Below, in pieces: positions 52,967 through 64,000 of a stretch of 64,000 nucleotides of DNA. Numbering within the stretch: position 1 is the stretch's first letter; every line of letters starts with the position of its first letter. The position numbers and the translations under genes are program-made. The notes beneath the pieces were generated by a model, which had not been told where the DNA came from, did no database searches, and was given only the letters and a program-made list of their open reading frames with translations. This stretch comes from Spinacia oleracea (Eukaryota; Streptophyta; Magnoliopsida; Caryophyllales; Amaranthaceae). Location of the stretch: assembly GCF_020520425.1 (NCBI RefSeq), contig NC_079487.1, positions 125,262,385-125,326,384 on the forward strand, written 5' to 3'.

Positions 52967-53026
52967 GGTGTTGTTGTACCGAGATTTTGAATGGTGTGTT
53001 GGATGTTGGAGTTTTAAAAAAGTGCT

Positions 53027-56000
53027 ATGGATCCGCAGACGACGCTGATGAATGAGACGCCGTCGTTTAACTTGTCGGAGATCTGGCCGATTCCGATGAA
53101 CGGCGCCGCTGCGGCGGGATTGGACCTCAGGAGAAGCCCCTTTGGCCCGAGTTTGGCCCGGTTTGTTGACCCTGGACCAAATCTGGAAGTTTCTGGGAGC
53201 GACGGCGGAGGTTGTGGTGCGGCGAGGAAGAGGAGAGAGAATGTTGAGGATGATGATTCCGGCACGGGCGTGTGCAATGGCATGGTATTTCTATTTTCTT
53301 TTTCTTTCTTTTTTCTTCTTTTTATTTGAACTTTTCTATTTGCAATTTGAAATAAATTGTTTGTTTTGATTAAATAGAAAAATATGGAATGGAAAAAATG
53401 GAGAAAATTATTGAAAGGCAATATTCACTTTTTGTTGCCATGTTCATATTTGGTTGAATTTTGGTTATTTGTACTCCGTATTATTTCTGAACTTGGATTT
53501 TTTTTTTCATCAACGATAATTAATGAATGAATTTTTAAATTTTTTGTTATAGGTTTGACAACGACTTAAATTACTAAATTAGTAAGCAGAGTTAAATTAG
53601 TAATCATAGAGTTTTGTAATTGTATTGCACAGCCCACACTGACTTAAACTGGTAATCATAGAGTTCTGTAATTGTATTGCACTGAGTTGGGTAATCCCTC
53701 AAACGCAAATTCTTGTATAAGACGGTCCAACAGCCATAGATATATTAGTAGTTACTAGTTAGATATTGTCAAGATTTTATTCAATATTGAGATTGTGACC
53801 GTACTCCGTAGTTAATTTAATTGAAGTGAAGTTAAATAGTTATAGGAGCAAAGTCAATAGGTGTCAATTAAGTAAATTGGACTGTGAATGGCAATTTCTA
53901 TAATGAACACTGATAGTTGGTTGTGTCATCGTTGTCGAATCTGTCATCTATGAATTGCTCAAATGTTCTTATCTGGTTTTTGTTTTGTTGATCTGTATTT
54001 ATGAAATAGAGAGCACTTTACAATCGACTTTCTGAAATTGCAGAGTGATGCGGATGGTAAACGGCTCAAATCAACAGGATCCGAAGATGAAAATCAGGAT
54101 CAGAAAGGTGGTAATGAAACAAATTCTGGAAAGGGACCAGAACAAAAGAGTAAGCCAGTATCTGATCCATCAAAGGACTATATTCATGTGCGAGCAAGGA
54201 GAGGTCAAGCCACTGATAGCCACAGCCTTGCTGAAAGGGTAATTTAACTGTTGTAAGGGAATTGTTTTTGCTTATTTGACAGGCCCTTTTCGCAAAATTT
54301 CTTTAGCTAGAGTGTTATATTAACCTCATGGAACAAATAATATTATGTGATCATTTAAGGAGATCGGAAAAATCCCTGTATTTGTCATCCTTTCAATAAG
54401 CCATATGTTGTCAGACATCTAGGAATATGATACAGTTGATGAGATTTTAGATATTTTTGTTGGCAGGCTAGAAGAGAAAAGATCAGTGAGAGGATGAGAA
54501 TATTACAGGATCTTGTCCCTGGGTGTAATAAGGTCCGATTTCTTTCCTTACAGTGTTTTCCACTTATTGTTGTTATCATTGGAAGGCTGATGAATTATCG
54601 ATCTGTCATACTTATTTCGAAATGGCATTAGTCGTTCTGTATTCTCAATTAGGCAGTCCACTTTTCTCTTAAAGCATCTTATCCAGTTACACAGTGAATC
54701 CTATTATGGAGTATTGAATTTGTGGGATTCATGGTGCTTGAGTTTTCTGGATATTTTTTGAGATGTTCATTTTCTTGACCAAACTTCTGGGTTCAGGTCA
54801 TTGGCAAGGCACTGGTACTTGACGAGATCATAAATTATATCCAATCATTACAGCGTCAAGTTGAGGTGCGCAACTGCTGAAACTGCTGGTTGTATGTTCT
54901 TTATGTTGCCTACTCATTGAGCTTTAAAGTGAACCTTGAAATGCTTATTGCAGTTTCTTTCAATGAAATTAGAAGCTGTCAATACGAGAACCAGCCCTGG
55001 TATTGAAGGATTTCCGTCAAAAGATGTAAGTACAAACTACTGCCTCTGTAAAGAATGAGCTGGGACAAGATATTTATTAGTCAATGGATGATGGCTCCCT
55101 TTCTTGCTGCCTTTTTGAAATCGTAGATACATGTAACATTCAAAATCAATAGCTAGCAAGAATTTAAATGGCCTTAGCTTAAGAAGATCAATCAGCTCTT
55201 CCACTCATTGTGTTCCCCTGCCAATCTGAAATGTAGCATGGAATTTCCCATTTTCTAGCATATCCTGGTTTCTGACCACAGATACTCCTCTGAAGCGTTT
55301 TCTAGCTCAAGTTGCCAATTTAATAATTATGGGGGAGAATAATTGTTTGATTAGTGGCTTTTGAAGCATACTGAATCAAGTTATTTACTTGACCAGAAAT
55401 TTTAATATTTAGGACTTATACGTCACTGTATTTCTTGCTTGATTCATACTTAGATGGCTACCTTGCATGTAAAAAAGATTGGAGAAATATAACCCGCGAA
55501 TATATAATATTTCATACAATTAGGATATGTGGATGCAAAATCTTAAACTTCAAATCAACAATTTTTAAATCAAATCAAAAGCATAAAATAGTGTATTAGA
55601 GTTGGGCTCTTTTACTTGAAGAAACTTTTAGATACCATAGGTCTTTTGTAAGTTTTTGAGTTTTGGAAACGCGAAATGTAACCTTCTTGAGCATTTCCGC
55701 GCCTCAAGATTTCTTACCGTATATGAAATTACCTTTAGTCTTCTATTTTTCCAAGCGATGGATAAAGTCTGCCATCCACCTCCAACCCCTCCCTGATAAT
55801 TGCCCCTTTTTATTTTTATTTTTTTATTTTTTTATTTTTAACATGGTGTTTAAAGTTTCTTTGTTGTAGTCTGTTCTCTTATCTGCTGATCATCTCTCCA
55901 CCCATTATGTTTCCCTCTTCCCTCTATGCTTTGTTTAATATTACTTCGTGTTTGAACACTACTAATGGTGGCGACAATTAACTTCACATGCTCTGTCCCA

Positions 56001-56406
56001 TATCTAGTCCTGAAAGGCTTCTCCGAATGGGAGATTTTGTTCTCTAACATGCGAGGAATCCATCATCTGTTTAGCCTTATATTTCATGCAGATGTCTTTA
56101 ATCTTTACCATGAATGTTCTCACAATTGAAGCTTCGGTAGTTTAAATTTTTTTCCTATTTGTTCCTACTTCCTCGAGTGTGTAACTGTTTAAGCATAGAG
56201 GAATTGCCACTTACTAGCATCTGTTTTCTTAGATTTGCGACCTTTTATTTTTTTATTTTTTTTTGGCTTTTCAGTTTGGTCAACAAGCTTTTGATACTTC
56301 TGGAATGGGATATGGTTCACAAACTGCAAGAGATCAGTATGGTCGCGATACATCACCAGAATGGTTGCATATGCAGATTGGTGGTGGTTTTGACAGACAA
56401 ACATGA
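53027..56406 (+). CDS. BHLH79: bHLH transcription factor, bHLH79-type
   Basis: Six exons: 53027-53284, 54044-54238, 54467-54532, 54797-54865, 54954-55025 and 56275-56406; all junctions are phase 0 and GT-AG. The coding sequence is 792 nt, 263 residues. The bHLH domain spans roughly residues 130-195: the basic region [16 protein letters not shown] has the His-Glu-Arg triad for E-box/G-box binding; helix 1 ([12 protein letters not shown]), loop (NKVIGK) and helix 2 ([19 protein letters not shown]) follow. The N-terminal [11 protein letters not shown], the [14 protein letters not shown] segment before the domain and the C-terminal [16 protein letters not shown] match what I recall of Arabidopsis bHLH79 and its BPE/CIB-like relatives. 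It acts in the nucleus, probably as a dimer. The start is the first ATG giving the conserved MDP N-terminus. Its exact orthologue within this subfamily is less certain than the family. Confidence 0.92.
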
Positions 56407-57795
56407 CAAAAGGTCACTGTTTCCAGACCGGTAATAAGATCCATTTTAGCTAGAAGTAGTTCATACTCCTTTCAGTAAATGTAATATTATACTACCAGTA
56501 CCTTGTCATCAACACAGACCTTACATCGATTACTGAATCAGGCATCAAGTGTAGTCGATCTGTGTTTGTAAGAATACGTACTTCAATTCAATTTACACAT
56601 GCCCTAGCTTCTTTATCACTTCGACTTCTTGCTTAATTTCTCGCCTCTTAAACCGTTCTGAAGTCTGAACTATATGTGTAGTTCTCGTTGTCGATGAATG
56701 CTTCTTGCCCGAGGTCTCAGTGTTTTAGGGTATGGCAAGGAGTTTGGGATGCATTATACCCTGGGTGTTTCCTGAAAAAAATGTTATGGTTATATGCAGG
56801 CCGTGTTTGGTACTCCGTAGTCCGTACTATATGGTTCAACTGCCCAACCAAACTCAAATGAAATGGTAGCTCATCAGCCATCAGCGTTCACCACCATCAT
56901 TCTTACACCGAGTAACATTTTATATATCCTAGAAAATCGAATTACTTGATAATTAAATCGAATTACTTGACAATTCAATTAAACGATCACTTGGAATTCA
57001 ATTAAAACGAACCATCACTGGTACGTAGTCTTCATCTTAGTTTTCCTTATATGATTTTGTATTAGCATATTATATTTGAACTGAATTGGTTGATCCTTGA
57101 GTTAACTAACTAGAACTTATTGATCAACACATTGATCGGGCCTTACGGGCAACATATGTGACCATTTCTTTTTTTAAAAAAATCCCTTATTTAGTTGTCT
57201 TGTCTTATGTATGCTATAAATTAATTTTGGTGAGCATGTTAATTACCTTAATTGGTTAAGGAATATGATTGTACGAATATAGTTTGAATATTATCGAGCA
57301 TGCTAATTAATTAGTTGGTTAAAGTCATAAGGAATATAATTGTACGAATTATGTTTGTGGCTCTATGTGATGCAAAAAGAGTTTTGTTTTTCATTTGCTA
57401 GGGAGTAAGTAGCTATTTGGCATAAACATTGTCGGTCATGGAACATTTTACTGTGCTCCCTGTGATGCTTTTGTATCCTTCAAATTACTTTAAAAAGTAA
57501 AAAAAGGCTATTAAAATTTTACTTTATCTTTTAAGATGTGGAAAATGTAGGGTACACAAACGAATTGAGTTGAGTTTAGTCTGCCCGAGTTAAGATGTAT
57601 AAGAATTATAGGGTACGAGTTAATTCGAGGTTGAACGAGCTTTTAATCGACTCCTGTTCGACATTGGTTTTTTAAGATTTTGGTTTGCTCGAGTTTGAAA
57701 TAAGCTCTTAGCGAGCTTACATAGAGCCTATTAAATTTAACAATTACTCCATGTTAAGCTTATATTATCCATTTCCAATTACTCCGTAGAATAAA
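56407..57795 (+). other. bHLH 3' UTR and intergenic DNA
   Basis: The first few hundred bases are presumably the 3' UTR. From about 57540 a patch of CGAGTT/GAGCTT-rich sequence may be an old hAT-type remnant. No gene is seen. Confidence 0.4.
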
Positions 57796-57952
57796 GTCAC
57801 TATAATTTTTTTATTTTTTTTATTTTATTTTATAAGTCAGAGTAGATTTCATTACTTGAAAAACCAGATTACAAACAAAGTCCTAAGCCAGGGAGGCTAA
57901 GGAACAAACAACATGACAACAGTCATAGGGAAGAAAAGAGAAGAAACAAAGC

Positions 57953-60900
57953 CTAAATAGTGCATTTGCTCTTCCACCAAATCTGGTCATTTGTGCTAGA
58001 TTGCTTAGCACCTATATGAGCTAATCTGTCAATCACACTCCTCTGAATGCATCTGATAGTAGTTGAAGGAGTAGGAACCTTCTGATTCCAGAGAGCATCA
58101 TTTCTTGCTCTCCATAGAGTATACACAGTAGCATTGACAGCAGTGTGTATTGCTGTCTTTTGAAATTTGCTGCACTGGCTCTTCCATTTAACCCACCTCA
58201 GCAGGCCCATATAATGTACTTTGCTAGTAGGAATATCTAGCCATTCCTCAACCCCCTGTAGACATCTTCTACTGTATTCACAGTCAAAGAAAAGGTGTGA
58301 GTGAGTTTCATCTTTTGCCTCACAAAGCAAGCATGTAGTAGTGTTACAGACCCCAATCTTATGTAGCCTTTCTCTTGTTTGCAGTCTCCCTTGGACCATC
58401 AGCCAGCAAATCACTCTAGTCTTGGGAATAGAGGCTCTATTCCACACTGCAGATCCCCAAGGGACCTTCTCATGCTGTTGAACCAACTTCTGATATACCT
58501 TCTGGATAGAGTATTTAGGCATTTGATCCAACTCAGCCTCACTAAACAAACCCTTTAGTTTCTCCTTCACACTACAAATCTTTCTCCAGTACCAACCACT
58601 ATCAGCTTTTGGCTGATAATGCCACCAACCTGCAGTCTTAATGTAGATTGCATTGACCCATCTAACCCACATTGTGTCCTGTTTTCTGGCTATAGCCCAA
58701 ACATATTACCCTAAAGCTGCAATATTCCATGCCTGAACTTGCCTTATTCCTAATCCCCCTTCCTTTTTAGGTCTGCAAACTCTATCCCAGGCAACATAAC
58801 CTGGTTTAGAACATAAGTAAGTGCCTTGCCATAAAAAGGCTCTACAGATAGCTTCAACATTTTTAAGCACATGTTTGGGAAGGATAAACACTTGAGCCCA
58901 GTAAGAGTGGATGCTTAAGAGGACTGAATTGATAAGAGTTATCCTTCCTGCAAAAGACAAGTTCCTAGAACTCCAAGTCTTGATTCTTGCCATCATTTTA
59001 TCAACTAATCCTTCACAATCAGCATTAGTGATTCTTTTAAAGTAAATAGGAACCCCTAAATGAAGGAAATAATGCCCTAGGTCCAAGTATGCATTCTATG
59101 TTAAGTCTAATAAATGCGGTTCAGTATTAATTAACAAGTTAATAATTCAGTGAGATCAAGTGAGCTGAATGCCTAGCTAGAGGCCGCTTCAGTTCAAGTG
59201 GAATTAATGATATTAATCCACAGCTTACTCTTGACTGAACCCGTAGGGTCACACAAATAGTACGTAAACGGATCAAGTATTTAATGGCATTAAATACTCC
59301 ATCTATGAATATTCGGAACCGACGGATCTTGGTTTCAGTGGGAGCTAAGATCGTCACAGGCAAGAAATGAATACTCCGGAAACGATGATATTGCCGGAAA
59401 CGGAAATATGGATCGTATCGGAAATATGAATATTATCCAAGTCGTAGATGTTACCGGAAACGGAAACATGGTACGTATCGGAAAATATTATTGGAAATGG
59501 AAATATTACCAGAATCGGAAATATTGCCGGAAACGGAAATATTGTCAGAATCGGAAATATTGCCGGAATCGGAAAATAATTCCGGAAACGGAAATATTAA
59601 ATATTTGTTCGAAACGGAAATTAATTCCGGAATCGGAAATATTAAATATTGTTCGTATCGGAAATAGATTCCGGAAATGGAAATTTAATCGGAAGCGTAT
59701 CGTACGAATTAGCATCGGACGAGGCCTGCCGGACGAAGGCCCAGCACGAAGCCAGGCCGTCGCCCAGCAAGCACGCACGCCACAAGCCCAGCGCGCGCCA
59801 AGGCCACGGATGCGTGGGCCTTGCTGCGTGGGCTGCAGCTCGCACGCATGGGCAGTCCTTGTGGCTGCCGTGTGTGTGTGAGTTTGTGCTCATGCGTGAT
59901 TCCTGAATCAGCAAGAGTCAGTGTATGATTAAATGTCTATTCCTAATTGGATAAATTAATTAAATAGAATTCATGTAGGATTCTAATTCCAATTAATTCG
60001 CATCCTACTAGGATTACGATTCCTTTTCCATAACTCTATAAATAAAGGCCTAGGGGTCATAATTTATATACAAGTTTCAAAGTATTCAAAAGTGAGTTTT
60101 TTGAGAGAAAATTAAAACACATCTTGCTCATAAAAGTGCCGAATTTTCTAGTACCTTAAGGGCGATTCTAGTTGGTCAATCTTAAGGCGGATCCGGACGT
60201 GCTGTGGACTATCTACGGAGGGACGACACTTGGAGTCCTAAAAGACTTGTTCTTGTTCGGTTCGGGCGCAGCTAGGGAGGGCACGCAACAAAGAGTATGC
60301 ATCTAATTATGCTATATGATTATGTGTAAATAATATGTTTCCTGGGTTAATGGTTGTTTCCGCATGATCTATGTAAATGTCATATGTATCATAACCTAAC
60401 ACTAAATACCTAAAGGGAAAAGAACCCAAGGCAAACCCAGAAAAGTCCACTACCTGCTGAACTACCTCTGGTTTCATACCAGCACAATACACAGCTGACT
60501 TTTGAATGTTAGCCTTCAGACCAGAAGTGTCAGAAAAAAGTTTGAAACCTTGGAGAAGCAGCTGAATAGAGTGAAACTCACCTTTGCAGCATAAGATGAG
60601 ATCATCTGCAAAGCAGAGGTGAGTCAAATTTGTAGACCTACACCTTGGATGAAATTTAAAGCAGCTATCCTCACCCACCTTGTATAGAGTTCTAGACAGA
60701 TATTCCATACATACTACAAACAATAAAGGAGACAAGGGATCCCCTTGTCTTAACCCCCTGCTGGAAGCAAAATATCCTTGGGCTGAACCATTTAGCATGA
60801 TTGAGAATTTGGGAGTTGTAACACAAACCATGATCCAATTAACAAACTGAGCTGGAAATCCCAAAGCAAGCAGCATCTCTTCCAAGAAATCCCACTCAAT

Positions 60901-61380
60901 TGTGTCATAAGCTTTCTGCATATCTAATTTGATCAAGCAACCAGGTGATGCATTCTTCCTTCCATATTGTCTGACAATTTCTTGACACATCATTATGTTA
61001 TGCATGATAAATCTACCATGCACAAAGGCCCCTTGATTCTCAGCTATCAACATAGGTAGCACACATTTCATTCTCTCACAGAGGATTTTTGTGATGCATT
61101 TATAAATTACATTGCAACAGGATATGGGCCTGAATTCAGTAACATTTTTTGGACATTTTGTCTTGGGAATCAGAGTGATAGTAGTGGAATTAATCTCTTT
61201 TAGGAGTTTTCCAGTGTGGAAAAAGTCCAGAACAGGCTTTGTTACATCCTCCCCAACTATGTTCCAGTTTTCTCTGAAAAAATGGCTCCCAAACCCATCT
61301 GGGCCAGGGGCTTTGTCACCATTAATAGAGAACATAGCATACTTGACTTCCTCATTAGTGACAGGGGCTAATAATTGGTC
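57953..61380 (-). pseudogene. LINE ORF2 relic: reverse transcriptase and zf-RVT, interrupted
   Basis: 61380 to about 60407 encodes the reverse transcriptase with KAPGPDGFGS, EFRPISCCNVIYK, KLDMQKAYDTI, GLRQGDPLSP and FADDLILC. The frame is cut by the LTR insertion within FRYLGVPIY and resumes at 59055. An in-frame TAA lies at 58706-58708 (plus coordinates), within NIAALG-YVWAI. The zf-RVT part has CLLCEAKDETHSHLFFDC. The frame ends at 57953 with no RNase H motif. Confidence 0.87.
59061..60401. mobile_element. Solo LTR, 1341 bp, of an LTR retrotransposon (fossil)
   Basis: Starts TGAAGG and ends CCTAACA, with a perfect 5-bp target duplication CTAAA at 59056-59060 and 60402-60406. No internal gag/pol region is present, so it is a solo LTR left after recombination between LTRs. 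It contains a long stretch of loosely tandem GGAAA/CGGAAAT motifs (about 59395-59690) and a GC-rich part. Superfamily was not assigned. It is younger than the LINE it interrupts; the intact target duplication suggests moderate age. Confidence 0.9.
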
Positions 61381-61408
61381 TTTCTGCAGTTGGGCTTTGT
61401 CACTATAA

Positions 61409-62077
61409 ATTTTTATTTATAAGTATATTTGATGAATTTGTTTGTGTTTCTTAAGAGTTTTAATTTCCTGCAACAAATTTTCAAAAGGTTATAAACGAGT
61501 TTTAATTAGATATTTAGATGTATATGGACAAACCAATTTACAACCAAATTTAAAACGAGTTGTGTATAAACAATTTACAAGTCAAAAATAAAATCGTTGG
61601 TCTTTAACTTACTAGTTTTGACCGTATTTGTTCACGATTTGTAAACGTATGATAAATAGAATATTATTCACGCGGAAAGAATCGCGTCATCGGTGAGAGA
61701 AAGCGCAGATGAAGAACTTGACCATCGCCGTTAAAAAATTAGCGAAGGCCTAACCAGTCAGAAAATTCGATACAAGAAAAAGGAAAACAAAATTCAGGGG
61801 AAGTTCTTCGAACTTGAAAATCCAGAACTTCAACCCGACCTATTCAAGCAGGCGATCGACGAACGTGGAGTGAGAGAAAAATGGGGGGTGAATCTTTTGG
61901 AATCCTCACTCATTTTTGAACAACAAACATCCTTTCATCTTCTTCCTCATTTTTCGCAATTCAAAAAGAAATTGAAAATTTCCCCAAACAATTCCGCCAT
62001 TGTTGAATTTTTTTGAAGCAGAAGAGATTTTTGAAAATTAGGGTTGTAAATTTGAAGGATAAAAGCGAGGGCGGGAG
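61409..62077 (+). other. Upstream region and 5' UTR of the ALA3-like gene
   Basis: AT-rich up to about 61650, then a more balanced, leader-like stretch leading to the start codon at 62078. Exact transcription start unknown. Confidence 0.5.
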
Positions 62078-62236
62078 ATGGCGGGGTGGGATAGGCTTCA
62101 ATCATCGTCGAGATCGGGTTTGGATCGCTCATCTTCGACTCGTTCGGTCCGACTTGGTCGTGTTCAGCCTCAGGCACCTTCTCACCGCACCATCTATTGC
62201 AATGACCGTGATACCAATGCCCTCACCAAATTCAAG
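62078..62236 (+). CDS. ALA3: P4-ATPase (phospholipid flippase) ALA3-like, exon 1 only
   Basis: A 53-codon first exon starting MAGWDRLQSSSRSG and ending ...NDRDTNALTKFK before a GT donor (AAG/GTTAGA), phase 0. The conserved part, VRLGRVQPQAPSHRTIYCND, matches the N-terminus I recall for Arabidopsis ALA3 ([20 protein letters not shown]). ALA3 is a Golgi/trans-Golgi P4-ATPase that works with an ALIS beta-subunit to move phospholipids to the cytosolic leaflet and support vesicle budding. Exon 2, expected to begin GNSISTTKYN, is not in the remaining 1.7 kb, so intron 1 is long and the gene runs off the right edge. Confidence 0.85.
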
Positions 62237-63281
62237 GTTAGAAAAACAGCAAGTTTTTATTTTTATAATTTTGATGTCATATTTTCGGTATTAATTTGCA
62301 ATTATTAAATATCTACAATTATGTTTTAAGCTCTTAGTATGCTGGTTGAGGATGGATGACTGAATTAAGGTTTGCATTTGTCTTAACTTGCCTATATGGA
62401 AAACATTTTTTTGTTTGTTTTGGGTATAATGGTTAACAATATGCCCTGAATAATAATGCACTTTTACAAACTCTGGAATTGCTATGGAGTCTGCTGATCT
62501 GGTGATCATACTTTTAATAATTCCGGAACTAAGAAATGGTGGTTGCTCATTTGGCTCAAACTTGAGTATGCTTTATCTTGGTTGGGAATGAATGTTTCAG
62601 GGTACTTTTCGTTAAACCTTTGATCATTGTGTTAACAAAATAATCTTGCTACAAATCCTGTTCATATATATCCAGTTGTTCCTGAATGTCCTTTGAGTCA
62701 TGAATGTTGACCATCTTTCACCTGGAAGCTCTTCTTGTGCTCGTTTAGAGATGCAAAATGAATGGGATTTGGAGATGAAATTTTGCGTGCTTCATATCCC
62801 TGCTCAATTTGCAAAAATTGTTATAGTTATGAACTTAGCATAGAGTGAGTGTTACTCTGTAGAAGCTAAAATTGTGGGTGTTGAGTAGATTTTGATGAAC
62901 TCAGATGACAAATAATGTATGCCCTTCTATGCCAAGTTAGTAGAGCAGATTGGATGGGCTTGCATCTGATGTTACTTGCATTTCTTGTTTCATGGAAAGT
63001 ACTTTGTCTAATTTTTGGACATGCAAATATTGTATTAGGATTAATCATACAAGTTAGACAAAAAATAAGCAGCACTTTGTAAAAGTAGGTTTGAGATGAA
63101 CGATAAACCATAGAAGCCATACATATGAAGAGGCAGATAATGGAGAATTATCTGGCGAGGGAAAATGATTTTCATGTTTATGCCAAGCTGTGCATGATGG
63201 TTTTATGGAGAGGGGCAGCGAAGGCTTGCCAGAGAATGAAATGAAGAGGGGAGGGAGGTGGGGGGGGGGGGGGTGGAGAAA
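62237..63281 (+). other. ALA3-like intron 1, left part
   Basis: AT-rich intronic sequence with no exon. A 14-base G-run at about 63260-63273 lies just before the MITE. Confidence 0.6.
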
Positions 63282-63289
63282 GGAGCCAC

Positions 63290-63849
63290 CTTAGTTTTAA
63301 AAAGCGCGCTTTTTTGCTCTTAAAGCCCTGGAAGCCCAGAAGCTCACAGCAAAACGCTTCTGCCAGCCGAAGCCTAGCGACATACAAGAAGCGCGCGCTT
63401 CCTAGCGCTTCGGTGCTTCTGCGCTTTTGCGCTTCCTGTAGTCTGGGCACAAGCCTGGGCACATCAGACCCTTTTTTTTATAAAAAATAAATCCACTTTA
63501 CTCTAATCTTCTTTTCTAAAGTATCACGTGATTTCTTTTTTTAAAAAAACGAATATTTAGGAAGTTTTTGAAAATCCTAGTGCAATTTTCTCCCGTAGCC
63601 GGATTTCTCTATCCTTCTCGCCAGAATTGTCCCGTCGGATTCTGAATTTTTCTTTCATCGTTTTGATTTCTCTTTTTTCATCATCTTTTCTTTCCATATT
63701 TTCTCCATATTTTCTGAACTTTTGGAATTTTATTATTTCTTTCCGGGTGCGCTTCGCCTACGAAAAGCGTGCGCTTTCGCTTTTCGCTTTGCGCTTAAGC
63801 TCCAGGGCCCTTTTGCGCTTTAGTGCGCTTCGCGCTTTTTAAAACTAAG
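63290..63849. mobile_element. hAT-like MITE, 560 bp, GCGCTT-rich, in ALA3 intron 1
   Basis: A perfect 8-bp target duplication GGAGCCAC lies at 63282-63289 and 63850-63857. The terminal inverted repeats begin CTTAGTTTTAAAAAGCGCG. Both subterminal regions are packed with GCGCTT/AAGCGC motifs (more than a dozen), the kind of array hAT transposases bind. There is no coding sequence. Confidence 0.9.
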
Positions 63850-63857
63850 GGAGCCAC

Positions 63858-64000
63858 AACTAGTAGTATGAGAAAGGAAATGAAGGGGCGGAGGAGAAAA
63901 TTAGCTTAGGGGAATTGGGGTTAGGGTATTTGGGATTATCTAAATTTTTTCAATTAAAATTTGAACCTTATTGCTGGTGATAACTTCCCATTGTTTTTTT
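63858..64000 (+). other. ALA3-like intron 1, right part to window edge
   Basis: AT-rich intronic sequence; no exon before the window ends. Confidence 0.6.

Larger units (their letters stand above)
57806..61398 (-). mobile_element. L1-type LINE without RNase H, 5'-truncated, split by a solo LTR
   Basis: Minus strand. The target duplication GTCACTATAA lies at 57796-57805 and 61399-61408, and the A-rich tail is the T-rich run 57806-57842. The 5' end falls just ahead of the reverse transcriptase. Without the LTR insertion at 59061-60401 the element is about 2.25 kb. Unlike the other three L1-type LINEs here, its ORF ends after the zf-RVT region with no RNase H domain. Confidence 0.9.

Noticed and set aside
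59408-59914. Several overlapping ORFs of 75-157 codons on both strands
   Set aside because: They lie inside the solo LTR and come from GGAAA-type repeats and GC-rich low-complexity sequence; no domain or splice context.

Overview
The window is nuclear DNA of a flowering plant. The genes have GT-AG introns and dicot-like promoters, and the intergenic DNA is AT-rich and full of plant transposons. Several repeats, notably the LTR at 59061-60401, remind me of Amaranthaceae (spinach/quinoa/beet relatives); that placement is from memory and was not tested.

Host genes: (1) a small coiled-coil protein gene, minus strand, 89-2438, five exons, not recognised. (2) Two intact copies of the cytosolic ribosomal protein S13 gene (uS15 family), 8157-10319 and 38215-40181, encoding the same 151-residue protein, plus a third copy (31888-32412) that keeps only exons 1-3. 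(3) A six-exon bHLH transcription factor gene of the bHLH79 type, 53027-56406. (4) The first exon of an ALA3-like P4-ATPase (phospholipid flippase) gene at 62078-62236, whose remainder lies past the right edge.

Layout: 1-6592 holds the coiled-coil gene, two hAT-like remnants and a Helitron-like block with a foldback MULE inside it. From 6161 to about 12601 is a 6.4-kb block (promoters, RPS13, a 25-bp VNTR, a hAT-like MITE) that recurs at 36145 to about 42452. Between the two lie a 5'-truncated L1-type LINE (13814-17650), a tRNA-derived SINE (19450-19554), a MULE carrying an mTERF gene fragment (22549-24411), and the broken third RPS13 copy. That third copy is split by a near-complete L1-type LINE (24753-31520) and ends at another LINE (32550-36144), which itself abuts the second full block. 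From 45006 to 47845 lies a non-L1 retroelement relic: a reverse transcriptase followed by a zinc knuckle and a restriction-like endonuclease-like domain, with AAT microsatellite on both sides. To the right are a hAT-like MITE, a Tc1/mariner-type element of 1.6 kb, the bHLH gene, a truncated LINE split by a solo LTR, and the ALA3-like exon with a GCGC-rich hAT-like MITE in its first intron.

The genes do not form a pathway. The main story is tandem RPS13 amplification, with each copy carrying its own site II plus telo-box promoter, broken up and bordered by retroelements. The most unusual element is the endonuclease-type retroelement inside an AAT repeat. Many transposon ends were fixed by target-site duplications read directly from the sequence.
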